From Candidatus Rifleibacteriota bacterium (GTDB lineage Bacteria > Riflebacteria > Ozemobacteria > Ozemobacterales > Ozemobacteraceae): 30,507 nucleotides of DNA. Shown one piece after another: positions 17,980 through 25,308 of the stretch. The notes beneath the pieces are model-generated. The model saw only the letters and a program-made list of their open reading frames with translations. It had not been told where the DNA came from and did not search any database. The translations under genes were made by a program, and so were the position numbers. Each line of letters opens with the position of its first letter. Position 1 is the stretch's first letter. Where the stretch lies: NCBI GenBank assembly GCA_029560455.1, contig JAKQKW010000278.1, positions 1-30,507 of the forward strand. The letters are read 5' to 3'.

Positions 17980-18912
17980 ATGAAGGCATTGATTTTTCCC
18001 GGTCAGGGCTCTCAGAAGATTGGCATGGCCAAGGCCATGGTCGAAGCTTTTTCATGGGCTGCTGAAATGGCTGCCCGTGCGGACTCTCTTCTTGGCCGTC
18101 GCCTCAGTGAGATCTGTTATAACGGGCCAGAAGAAGAGCTCAAAAAAACAGTTAACACGCAGCCCGCGATTTTTCTGACTTCGGCCATTCTTACCGAGTG
18201 GCTGAGAAGAAATGGCTGGAAATACGGTGCAACTGCCGGCCACAGTCTCGGTGAATATAATGCTCTTTTTGCTGCCGATGTCGCTTCGTTTGAAGATCTG
18301 ATGAAGCTCGTCGACATTCGTGCCCGCGCCATGGAAGAAGCCTGCCCAGCAGGGACCGGCGCCATGAGTGCTGTCATGATGCTTGGTCGCGAAGAGCTTG
18401 AGCAGGTTTGCCGCGAGGCTTCGGCTGAAGGCGTCTGCCAGATTGCCAATTACAATTGCCCGGGGCAGCTGGTTATTTCAGGCCTGGCTGCCGCGGTCAA
18501 AAAGGCTGGCGAACTTGCGGTTGCCAGAGGTGCACGCAAAGTCGTTCCACTTGAAGTTTCGGGGCCATTTCATTCGCCCCTGATGCAGAGAGCCCGCGAC
18601 CAGGTTGCCACTGAGCTTGAAAAGATCAACTTCAGCAATGCCAGAGTTCCTGTTTTTTGTAATGTTGATGCGCAGCCAACCATTTCTGCTGCTGAGCTGA
18701 AAAGAAAGCTGCTTGACCAGATTACCGGCTCGGTGCGTTATGAAGACATAGTCAATAATATGCTTACTCAGGGTATATCTGAGTTTGTTGAAGTCGGCCC
18801 CGGAAAGGTTCTTGCCGGGCTGAACAAGAAGATTGCGCCTTCGGTGAATACCACTTTTGCTACCGACCCGCAGACCCTTGAGCAGCTGTTGCAGGTAAAT
18901 CAGGCTTCCTGA
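17980..18912 (+). CDS. fabD: Malonyl-CoA:ACP transacylase
   Basis: 310 residues. FabD moves malonyl from CoA to ACP, supplying the extender units for fatty acid synthesis. It has the N-terminal F-P-G-Q-G-S-Q oxyanion motif, the nucleophile Ser 89 in G-H-S-L-G-E, and the catalytic His 198 in G-P-F-H-S-P. An ATG with GGAG upstream lies 23 bases after fabK. The next gene fabG has its own promoter region. Confidence 0.97.
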   Translation: MKALIFPGQGSQKIGMAKAMVEAFSWAAEMAARADSLLGRRLSEICYNGPEEELKKTVNTQPAIFLTSAILTEWLRRNGWKYGATAGHSLGEYNALFAADVASFEDLMKLVDIRARAMEEACPAGTGAMSAVMMLGREELEQVCREASAEGVCQIANYNCPGQLVISGLAAAVKKAGELAVARGARKVVPLEVSGPFHSPLMQRARDQVATELEKINFSNARVPVFCNVDAQPTISAAELKRKLLDQITGSVRYEDIVNNMLTQGISEFVEVGPGKVLAGLNKKIAPSVNTTFATDPQTLEQLLQVNQAS

Positions 18913-18921
18913 AAATCAGGC

Positions 18922-18976
18922 TTGACAAACTCACACTAAAAGCTGTAATAACAGCCACCTGTTATTTTATTACAAT
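18922..18976 (+). promoter_or_regulatory. Promoter region of fabG with an 8-bp inverted repeat
   Basis: The 82-base gap before fabG starts with a consensus TTGACA (18922-18927), but its possible -10 (TAATAA, 18946-18951, 18-base spacer) is weak. A second candidate has ATAACA (18948-18953) and TACAAT (18971-18976) with a 17-base spacer. A perfect inverted repeat, AATAACAG (18947-18954), four bases, CTGTTATT (18959-18966), covers the -10 of the first and the -35 of the second. It may be an operator. It could also act as a weak terminator for fabD, although only a short, mixed T/A stretch follows. Confidence 0.5.
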
Positions 18977-18994
18977 AGTTTATACGAGGTAAGC

Positions 18995-19756
18995 ATGAAC
19001 AGTTCAGAAAACACTGCAGCAGAACGGCCGGTTGCGATTATAACCGGTTCTGCCCGCGGGATCGGTCTCGAAATTGCCCGTGCCATGGGCGAAGCCGGTT
19101 ACCGTGTAGTTCTCTCTGACATTAACGAAGAGGGACTTGCCAAAGCGAAAGCCGAGCTTGAAACTGCAAAGATGACCGTTGCAACATGCAAAGCTGACGT
19201 TTCCAAAGCCGAAGATGCCGAAAAGCTTACCGAAGCTGCCGTTGCAGCTTTTGGTCGCATCGATGTGCTGGTGAATAACGCTGGTATTACCAGAGACGGC
19301 CTGCTGATGCGCATGGACGAAGATGCCTGGGATCTGGTTCTCAAAATCAATCTCAAGGGCACTTTTCTGATGTCAAAGGCAGTTGTCAGAACCATGCTGA
19401 AGCAGAAGGGTGGCTCGGTTATCAACATTGCATCTGTAATTGGCCTTATGGGTAACGCCGGTCAGGCAAACTATGCAGCCAGCAAGGCCGGTATCATAGG
19501 CTTCACCAAGAGCTTCGCCAAAGAATTTGGTCGGAAGGGCATTCGCTCGAATGCAATCGCTCCTGGCTTTATCAATTCTGACATGACTGCTGTTCTCTCT
19601 GACAAGGTTAAAGAACAGATGCTGGCCCAGATTCCGTTAAACAGTTTTGGAAATCCCCGCGACGTCGCCAACGCCGTGGTTTTTCTCGCCTCAGACAAGG
19701 CATCGTATATTACGGGACAGGTGCTGACCGTTGATGGCGGCATGGTAATGTCCTAA
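18995..19756 (+). CDS. fabG: 3-oxoacyl-ACP reductase FabG
   Basis: 253 residues, a classical short-chain dehydrogenase/reductase that reduces 3-ketoacyl-ACP with NADPH. The cofactor motif T-G-S-A-R-G-I-G is near residue 19, N-N-A-G is present, and the catalytic residues are Ser 147, Tyr 160 (N-Y-A-A-S-K) and Lys 164. The C terminus (D-G-G-M) is typical. GAGGT precedes the ATG. It sits between fabD and acpP, as expected for fabG rather than another SDR. Confidence 0.95.
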   Translation: MNSSENTAAERPVAIITGSARGIGLEIARAMGEAGYRVVLSDINEEGLAKAKAELETAKMTVATCKADVSKAEDAEKLTEAAVAAFGRIDVLVNNAGITRDGLLMRMDEDAWDLVLKINLKGTFLMSKAVVRTMLKQKGGSVINIASVIGLMGNAGQANYAASKAGIIGFTKSFAKEFGRKGIRSNAIAPGFINSDMTAVLSDKVKEQMLAQIPLNSFGNPRDVANAVVFLASDKASYITGQVLTVDGGMVMS

Positions 19757-19788
19757 CCGGTTTTTAAATTCTCAGGAGGAATTTTATA

Positions 19789-20028
19789 ATGAGTAACTAT
19801 TTTGAAGAAATCAAAAGAATCGTAGTAGACAAGCTCCAGGTCGATGAAAAACAGGTTGTTCTCGAAGCCAGCTTTATCGAAGATCTCGGCGCTGACAGCC
19901 TTGACACCGTTGAACTGGTCATGGATCTCGAAGAACATTTCGAAATCGAAATTCCCGATGAAGATGCCGAAAAGCTCAGAACTGTAAAGGACGCAGTCGA
20001 CTACATTACCGCTAAAAAAGGCGCTTGA
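19789..20028 (+). CDS. acpP: Acyl carrier protein
   Basis: 79 residues and strongly acidic. The phosphopantetheine attachment site is Ser 37 in G-A-D-S-L-D. The helix II and III pattern ([20 protein letters not shown]) is standard. A perfect AGGAGG (19774-19779) lies nine bases before the ATG, fitting the high expression expected of ACP. An intrinsic terminator follows directly. Confidence 0.98.
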   Translation: MSNYFEEIKRIVVDKLQVDEKQVVLEASFIEDLGADSLDTVELVMDLEEHFEIEIPDEDAEKLRTVKDAVDYITAKKGA

Positions 20029-20040
20029 TAACAGTTTGAG

Positions 20041-20074
20041 AAACCTGTTTGGTCTGACCAGACAGGTTTTGTTC
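20041..20074 (+). terminator. Intrinsic terminator after acpP
   Basis: AAACCTGT (20041-20048) pairs with ACAGGTTT (20062-20069). A T-G wobble and an inner TGGT/ACCA stem with a three-base loop extend the hairpin. The run TTTTGTT follows. It lies between acpP and the GTG of the next gene, so it may separate ACP transcription from the downstream flavoprotein gene or only attenuate read-through. Confidence 0.75.
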
Positions 20075-20091
20075 GCTTTTGGAGCCTTCTG

Positions 20092-21045
20092 GTGAAAATA
20101 CTCCCACACCTAAAAATTGGCCATCTCCAGCCTAAATATCCTCTGATCCAAGGGGGCATGGCCATCAGGGTTTCTACCGGCAAACTGGCAGGATCTGTTG
20201 CCCGCGAAGGTGGCATAGGTCTGATCGCCGGCTCCGGTATGGAACTCGATGAATTACGCAACGAGATAGCAATCGCCAGAAGTATTGCCAACGGCGGTAT
20301 TGTCGGCATCAATACCATGGTGGCGGCCTCGAAGTTTCGTGATGTCATGGAGACTGCTGCCAAAGCTGGCATAGACATGCTGGTCGCCGGTGCCGGATTT
20401 TCGCGAGATATCTTCGATATCGGCAAGGATTATGGTATTCCCGTCGTTCCCATTGTATCAGGCGATCGTGTCGCTGTTCTGGCCGAAAAGCTGGGCGCCT
20501 CGGCTGTTGTCGTTGAAGGTTGCGAAGCCGGCGGTCACCTTGGAACTGACCGCCTGGCCAGAGACATCTACCCGGAAGTTAAGGCTGCAGTAAAGATTCC
20601 GGTTCTGCTTGCTGGTGGTGTGATAGACCGGCAGGATATCGTCGAGGCCTTTACCACGATGAATGCCGATGGCGTGCAGGTCGGAACCAGGTTTGCAGCC
20701 AGTTTTGAGGCGAATGTCGCTAAAGCTTTTCATGATACTTATCTGAAAGCTGAAAAAGGCGATGTTTTCAGAATCATGAGTCCGGTTGGTCTCTGGGGAA
20801 ATGCCCTTGCTACGCCTTTCAGCGACAAGGTTCAACGCGACGAGATGAAACCGCCAGGCTGTATTAACTGTCTTAAAAAGTGCTCACGGCGTTTCTGCAT
20901 TATTCAGGCATTGATCGAGGCCCGCGTCGGCAACCTCGAACAAGGTCTGGTTTTTGCCGGTGAACATGTTTATCGAATAAAGGAAATAATGTCGGTAAAA
21001 GATATTTTTGCGATGTTTTTTTCCGGTCTCGATTATCGCGACTAA
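20092..21045 (+). CDS. FabK-like/nitronate monooxygenase-family flavoprotein with Cys-rich tail
   Basis: 317 residues from GTG 20092, with GGAG seven bases upstream. It has the FMN-binding TIM-barrel pattern of the FabK/2-nitropropane dioxygenase family: P-L-I-Q-G-G-M-A, V-A-G-A-G-F, E-A-G-G-H-L-G with His 149, L-A-G-G-V and V-G-T-R-F. Unlike the fabK gene at 17000 it ends in a segment with four cysteines, C257-x2-C260-x3-C264-x4-C269, in a basic context. The cysteines might bind a metal or iron-sulfur cluster, which is inference. It lies between acpP and fabF, so a substrate carried by ACP is plausible. It could be a second enoyl reductase or another oxidoreductase; the exact reaction is unknown. 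Confidence 0.85.
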   Translation: MKILPHLKIGHLQPKYPLIQGGMAIRVSTGKLAGSVAREGGIGLIAGSGMELDELRNEIAIARSIANGGIVGINTMVAASKFRDVMETAAKAGIDMLVAGAGFSRDIFDIGKDYGIPVVPIVSGDRVAVLAEKLGASAVVVEGCEAGGHLGTDRLARDIYPEVKAAVKIPVLLAGGVIDRQDIVEAFTTMNADGVQVGTRFAASFEANVAKAFHDTYLKAEKGDVFRIMSPVGLWGNALATPFSDKVQRDEMKPPGCINCLKKCSRRFCIIQALIEARVGNLEQGLVFAGEHVYRIKEIMSVKDIFAMFFSGLDYRD

Positions 21046-21087
21046 CAGCGGGTTGTTGCCAGGATTCGCCGCCAGGTGAATTTTCTA

Positions 21088-21126
21088 TTGACCTTGGGCA
21101 GCAAATACTGGTACAACCCTTATAAT
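21088..21126 (+). promoter_or_regulatory. Promoter of fabF
   Basis: A perfect -10 box TATAAT lies at 21121-21126, 40 bases before the fabF start. The -35 is ambiguous. TTGACC at 21088-21093 is too far from it but suits TACAAC at 21112-21117 (18-base spacer). With the perfect -10, only a poor -35 is present. AGGAGG at 21152-21157 serves the ATG. Confidence 0.55.
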
Positions 21127-21166
21127 TTATCAGATCACTTTTCACAGTCTCAGGAGGACCATATAA

Positions 21167-22408
21167 ATGAAACGCGTTTTTGTCACAGGGCTGGGGGTTG
21201 TTTCCCCGATCGGAATCGGTGTTGACAACTTCACAGAAGGCCTCAGGCAGGGTAAAAACGGAATAGGTCCAATTGCAGGGTTCGATGCTTCGAAACACAG
21301 CGTGCAGATTGCCGGCGAAATCAAGAATTTTGATCCCGAGGTCTACATGCAGAACAAAAAAGAGATCCGCCGCCACGATCGTTATTCGCAGTTTGCCATG
21401 TCGGCAGCAGCCATGGCAGTCGAGCAGGCCGGCCTCAAAGAAAAGAACTACGATCCTTTCCGGGTTGGCGTGACCGTTTCGACTGGTATTGGTGGCATTC
21501 ACACCTTCGAGGGTGAATATGATACCTGTCTGGCAAATGGTCCGGGGCGGGTAAGTCCGTTCCTTGTACCAATGATGATTTGCAACATTTCAGCCGGTTG
21601 CATCGCCATGGAATATGGCTTCAACGGTCCGAATTACTGCGTCGTGTCGGCCTGCGCCTCTGGTCTGCATGGAATCGGCGAAGCATTTCTCAAAATAGTT
21701 CATGACGAGTGCGACATCATGGTTTGTGGCGGCGCCGAATCGGCGATTACTCCGCTCACAGTAGCCGGCTTTGCTAAAATGAAAGCGCTGTCTACCCGAA
21801 ATGATGCGCCAGAAAAGGCTTCGCGACCGTTCGACAAAGATCGCGACGGGTTCGTCATGGGCGAAGGCGCCGGCGTTCTCGTTATCGAGAGCGAAGAGAG
21901 TGCCCGCCGCCGTGGCGCCACTGTTCTCGCCGAAATCAGGGGTTATGGCGCAACTGCAGATGCGCACCATCTTACCGCCCCACATCCAGAAGGTGAAGGC
22001 GGGTTCCGCGCCATGACGAAAGCAATCAATTTCAGCAATTTCCCGCTCGCAAGGGTTAATTATGTCAATGCCCATGGCACAAGTACCCCCATTGGTGACG
22101 GCGCAGAAATGAAGGCAGTAAGGCGGGTTTTTGGCGACAAGATCGGTAATGTAACCATCAATGCAACAAAATCGATGATAGGCCATCTGCTTGGCGCAGC
22201 CGGGGCGGTCGGTTCGGTCGCTACAATAGTGCAGATGCGCAACGGCTTCATTCACCCGACCCTGAATCTTGACAATCCCGATGATGAATTGAAAGATCTC
22301 GATTTTGCACCGCTGGTCGCCAAGAACAAGCAGATCGACGGCGGCCTCGTTAATACATTTGGATTTGGTGGACAGAACGCCAGCGTGCTGTTCTGCCAGC
22401 CAGAATAG
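21167..22408 (+). CDS. fabF: 3-oxoacyl-ACP synthase II (KAS II)
   Basis: 413 residues. FabF condenses malonyl-ACP with a growing acyl-ACP. The thiolase-fold triad is complete and at the E. coli positions: Cys 163 (S-A-C-A-S-G), His 303 (N-A-H-G-T-S-T-P) and His 340 (M-I-G-H-L-L-G-A-A-G). The C terminus N-T-F-G-F-G-G-Q-N-A-S is canonical. It closes the fatty acid block; its own promoter lies upstream and a strong terminator downstream. No initiating KAS III (fabH) gene is nearby. Confidence 0.97.
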   Translation: MKRVFVTGLGVVSPIGIGVDNFTEGLRQGKNGIGPIAGFDASKHSVQIAGEIKNFDPEVYMQNKKEIRRHDRYSQFAMSAAAMAVEQAGLKEKNYDPFRVGVTVSTGIGGIHTFEGEYDTCLANGPGRVSPFLVPMMICNISAGCIAMEYGFNGPNYCVVSACASGLHGIGEAFLKIVHDECDIMVCGGAESAITPLTVAGFAKMKALSTRNDAPEKASRPFDKDRDGFVMGEGAGVLVIESEESARRRGATVLAEIRGYGATADAHHLTAPHPEGEGGFRAMTKAINFSNFPLARVNYVNAHGTSTPIGDGAEMKAVRRVFGDKIGNVTINATKSMIGHLLGAAGAVGSVATIVQMRNGFIHPTLNLDNPDDELKDLDFAPLVAKNKQIDGGLVNTFGFGGQNASVLFCQPE

Positions 22409-22421
22409 AACTGAGTGTACA

Positions 22422-22461
22422 AAAGAGACTGCCGAACCGGATGGCGGTCTTTTTTTTTTTT
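22422..22461 (+). terminator. Intrinsic terminator after fabF
   Basis: AGACTGCC (22426-22433) pairs with GGCGGTCT (22443-22450) with one G-T wobble and a nine-base loop. An 11-base T run follows, with A residues on the left side. It ends the fatty acid synthesis transcript. Confidence 0.9.
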
Positions 22462-22511
22462 GAGTGCCTTTGTGATATTTGAATATTTTCTTACTCTGAT
22501 TGTTAAAGCGT

Positions 22512-22541
22512 TTGCATAAACCAGTTCATTACTAGTATAAT
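22512..22541 (+). promoter_or_regulatory. Promoter of spoVS
   Basis: A perfect TATAAT (22536-22541) is preceded by TTGCAT (22512-22517) at an 18-base spacing; the -35 matches only in its first three bases. The start codon is about 50 bases downstream, with AAGGAG at 22577-22582. The rest of the 183-base gap holds only the fabF terminator and AT-rich sequence. Confidence 0.55.
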
Positions 22542-22591
22542 TTTAGTGTGAAGGGGTTGTGGGTTATTTCAGGTTAAAGGAGAGGCTCAAA

Positions 22592-22852
22592 ATGGAAATA
22601 CTAAGAGTCGCATCATCGTCGAATCCCAAATCAGTAGCAGGAGCCATCGCCGCGGTCCTTGAACAGGACAAGCAGGTTGAACTGCTCGCAGTCGGAGCGG
22701 GCGCGGTAAACCAGGCGGTAAAATCGATAGCTGTCACCAGAGGGTACGTAGCCCCCAAAGGAATTGAGCTGCTGACGATGATAGCTTTTGCAAAAATCGA
22801 GATTGATGGAAACGAAAAAACCGCTATCAAATTTCTTGTCGAAGCCCGCTGA
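22592..22852 (+). CDS. spoVS: Stage V sporulation protein S (SpoVS) homologue
   Basis: 86 residues, the same length as Bacillus SpoVS. The whole protein follows the family: M-E-I-L-R-V-A, N-P-K-S-V-A-G-A-I-A, G-A-G-A-V-N-Q-A-V-K, R-G-Y-V-A-P and D-G-N-E-K-T-A-I-K. SpoVS is a small Alba-like protein thought to bind nucleic acid, known from sporulation but also present in non-sporulating lineages. ATG 22592 is chosen over an upstream in-frame codon because of AAGGAG and exact homology. The next gene probably starts inside it. Confidence 0.95.
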   Translation: MEILRVASSSNPKSVAGAIAAVLEQDKQVELLAVGAGAVNQAVKSIAVTRGYVAPKGIELLTMIAFAKIEIDGNEKTAIKFLVEAR

Positions 22853-24371
22853 ATATGACTTCGCCCTGAACTGGAGATCTTTTCGATGCACTGTTGGCAG
22901 TATTCTGCTGGCGGTGGCTTTTTTGCTGGCGGTTGCTGGCCCGTCACTCCGGGCAGAAGACGCTGCTGCTGCAAGAATTTACAAGCTGCAGCAGCGTCTG
23001 ATCAACAGCCCGCGCGATGTTGAGGCACACCTGCAACTGGCCATGGAATACAGCTTGGCCAATAATTTTGTCAAGGCGGTCGAAGCCTACTTTGTGCTTT
23101 TGCGTATCGATCCCGACAATTTTCATGCCTACAACAACCTTGGCATTCTTTATCGCAAGAGCGGCCAGTTTCGCGACAGTATTCACTGTTATCAGCAGGC
23201 GGCCAGGATAAACCCGGATTCTTACTGGGTACCTTATAACATGGGGCTTTGTTACGAAGCCATGGGGCGAATGCAGGAAGCCCGCGAGAGCTATGGGCGT
23301 GCCCTTTCGTTGAATCCGTCTTTTACTCAGGCGCTTGAACGACTTCGAGTGCTTTCAGGCAGCCCGACCGAAGCTGCTGTTCCGGCGTTGCCCGGCCTGG
23401 CCGACTCGCAGATATATCTTGTCGACTCAGAGACCGGTCAACCACGCGTTTATTCGCAGACCGAACCACAGAGTGCGCCAGTTGCAAAACCGGAACCAAC
23501 CAGACCGGCTGCTACGAAGATACCTGACGCCGAGCCCGAAAAAATATCTGAGAAAGTGGTTGAGCGCATCAAAAAGGAAAAAGAGTCGCGCCGGCAATAT
23601 CGCACTACACGAAAAGGCCCTGCGGCAGCTATTTTTAACCAGGCAATGGACGCCCTCGATGCAGGCAAGATCGAGAAGGCGATCGAGTATTATGTCAGCT
23701 GCATCATCAGCGAACGCGATCTTCTGTCTGAGCCTGACAACGGGTTGATCCGCAGCGGGCTCGAATATCTCAAAGAACGCCCGAACCGTATGTCTGACGG
23801 CATTTTTTACAGGGGCCTGCTGATATTTATTTCAGGAAATCTTGAACTCGCCGTGCCCGACATGCAGACTTTTCTCGAATCGAGTCGCAATCGTAAAGAT
23901 GCCAATCAGCTCTACGTCGCTGAAGCGACCAGAATTATCGAGCGTCATGACGCTGAAAAAGCTGAACGAGAAGCCAGAGAAAAAGAACGTGAAGAAATGC
24001 TGCTGGCCGCGCAGACCGCTTCTGCCAGTGCTGTCTCAGAACCTGAACAGCCGAGGGCCAGCGATTTTGTGCTCAAGCGCATGAATGTAGATCAGATTAT
24101 CGATGAGGCAGACAGGCTCAGCCGTGAAAGCAGGGTCCAGGATGCCATTGCGGTTCTCGAAACAGGTCTGCAGAATGAGCCTGATGATCTGCGACTGCTG
24201 ATGAAGAGCGCCAACGCTTACACGGATATGTTACTGCTGAAGGGCGATCAGGACGCGGGCAAAATGGCATTGCAGCGTTTTGAGTCTGTTCGCCAGAGGG
24301 CACCGGAGAACTCGCGCGAGTGGGCTATCGCCGGAGAAATGATTCAGGAACTGAAGGGGCGTATTCGCTGA
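22806..24371 (+). CDS. Exported TPR-repeat protein
   Basis: About 521 residues from ATG 22806; TTG 22788 or 22836 are alternative starts and none has a clear ribosome binding site. A hydrophobic signal-like segment (about 34-48) ends in L-R-A-E-D, a plausible signal peptidase site, so the protein is probably periplasmic or envelope-bound. TPR units follow at about 60-175 (for example A-Y-N-N-L-G-I-L-Y-R-K-S-G-Q). A Pro/Thr/Lys-rich linker and a helical region follow, and another TPR-like segment closes the protein. It overlaps spoVS by 47 bases in another frame. It ends one base before the convergent gene's stop, leaving no room for a terminator. Function is unknown. Confidence 0.8.
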   Translation: METKKPLSNFLSKPAEYDFALNWRSFRCTVGSILLAVAFLLAVAGPSLRAEDAAAARIYKLQQRLINSPRDVEAHLQLAMEYSLANNFVKAVEAYFVLLRIDPDNFHAYNNLGILYRKSGQFRDSIHCYQQAARINPDSYWVPYNMGLCYEAMGRMQEARESYGRALSLNPSFTQALERLRVLSGSPTEAAVPALPGLADSQIYLVDSETGQPRVYSQTEPQSAPVAKPEPTRPAATKIPDAEPEKISEKVVERIKKEKESRRQYRTTRKGPAAAIFNQAMDALDAGKIEKAIEYYVSCIISERDLLSEPDNGLIRSGLEYLKERPNRMSDGIFYRGLLIFISGNLELAVPDMQTFLESSRNRKDANQLYVAEATRIIERHDAEKAEREAREKEREEMLLAAQTASASAVSEPEQPRASDFVLKRMNVDQIIDEADRLSRESRVQDAIAVLETGLQNEPDDLRLLMKSANAYTDMLLLKGDQDAGKMALQRFESVRQRAPENSREWAIAGEMIQELKGRIR

Positions 24372-25301
24372 TTACCAGCGCAGGGTGTAGCCTGCCTGCA
24401 GTTGTTCGTCCCAGCCGTAATCCCGATAGGTGCGCAGGTTCTTGTAATAGGCAAATTCAAGTGTCCATGTTGTGGTTGGCTGTACCCTGATTCCAAGTAC
24501 CATATCCATGGTATCTTTGTCATCGCCACCCAGGACTTCGCCGACAACCTCTCCGATCAGAGAAACATGCTCGAGCGCTTCATAACTCATGCCCATACGA
24601 TAAAGAAATCTGTTGTCATCGCTTTCTGAATCGATAATCGCTCCCAGTTCAAGGTTGGCGGTGGCGCGATCGGTTTCGCTGGTAGTGACGCAGCCGAAAA
24701 GTTTGAGCTCGTCACTGCTTTTTGAGCCGGCAGGCAGCATGTTGGCTGGATTACCCGTGGTAATGGTGGTCATGGCTCCGTAAGCAAAACGGTAATAGCT
24801 TTTATCGGGCAGATAGGTAGCTTTCCAGCCAAGGCGCATGTTGCCGATTCCTGTATTGCTGCGCGCGTAGCCGCCAAAGGTTCTGGTCGCGTTGAGATCC
24901 CAGTCGTGTATAGGCACAGTAACCGCCCATTCAGCCCATTTGCCGATCCAGGTGAGAGATGTCTCGAATGTCGATACAGAGCCGCTTTCGTTTGAGTGCA
25001 TGCTGATGCCGCGACTGGAAGTCAGCTCATGATGCTTGTAGCGCGAACTCAAGATTATCTGCTCTGGTTCAAAAAGATCAGCGGTATTGGCTACGAAAAA
25101 ACCACCCATTCCCTCGCTGTTGATTGCATTGCGCGGAGAAGGCTTCAGAAGCGTTCGTGCTCTGGTAATTGCGGGTGGGGTGTAGTCGGCCATCGAGTAG
25201 ATCTCGTAGCCGGATGAATCGAAAGCCTGCGCCGCGCCGGTCGTTGGCTGCAGGATCAGCACCAGCAGCAGAGCAATTGCACGTTGTGTTATCACTGCCA
25301 T
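24372..25301 (-). CDS. Predicted outer-membrane beta-barrel protein
   Basis: 309 residues from ATG 25301; a TTG at 25325 would add eight residues and overlap the upstream gene. A signal peptide (hydrophobic core L-L-L-V-L-I-L, cleavage near G-A-A-Q-A) is followed by alternating polar and hydrophobic strands separated by turns, for example W-A-V-T-V-P-I, N-M-R-L-G-W-K-A-T-Y and L-E-F-A-Y-Y. The protein ends in G-Y-T-L-R-W; a terminal aromatic residue is the outer-membrane barrel signature. It directly follows the giant TPR gene on the same strand and is probably co-transcribed with it. No specific transporter family is recognised. Confidence 0.75.
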   Translation of the reverse strand: MAVITQRAIALLLVLILQPTTGAAQAFDSSGYEIYSMADYTPPAITRARTLLKPSPRNAINSEGMGGFFVANTADLFEPEQIILSSRYKHHELTSSRGISMHSNESGSVSTFETSLTWIGKWAEWAVTVPIHDWDLNATRTFGGYARSNTGIGNMRLGWKATYLPDKSYYRFAYGAMTTITTGNPANMLPAGSKSSDELKLFGCVTTSETDRATANLELGAIIDSESDDNRFLYRMGMSYEALEHVSLIGEVVGEVLGGDDKDTMDMVLGIRVQPTTTWTLEFAYYKNLRTYRDYGWDEQLQAGYTLRW

Positions 25302-25308
25302 AATATTT

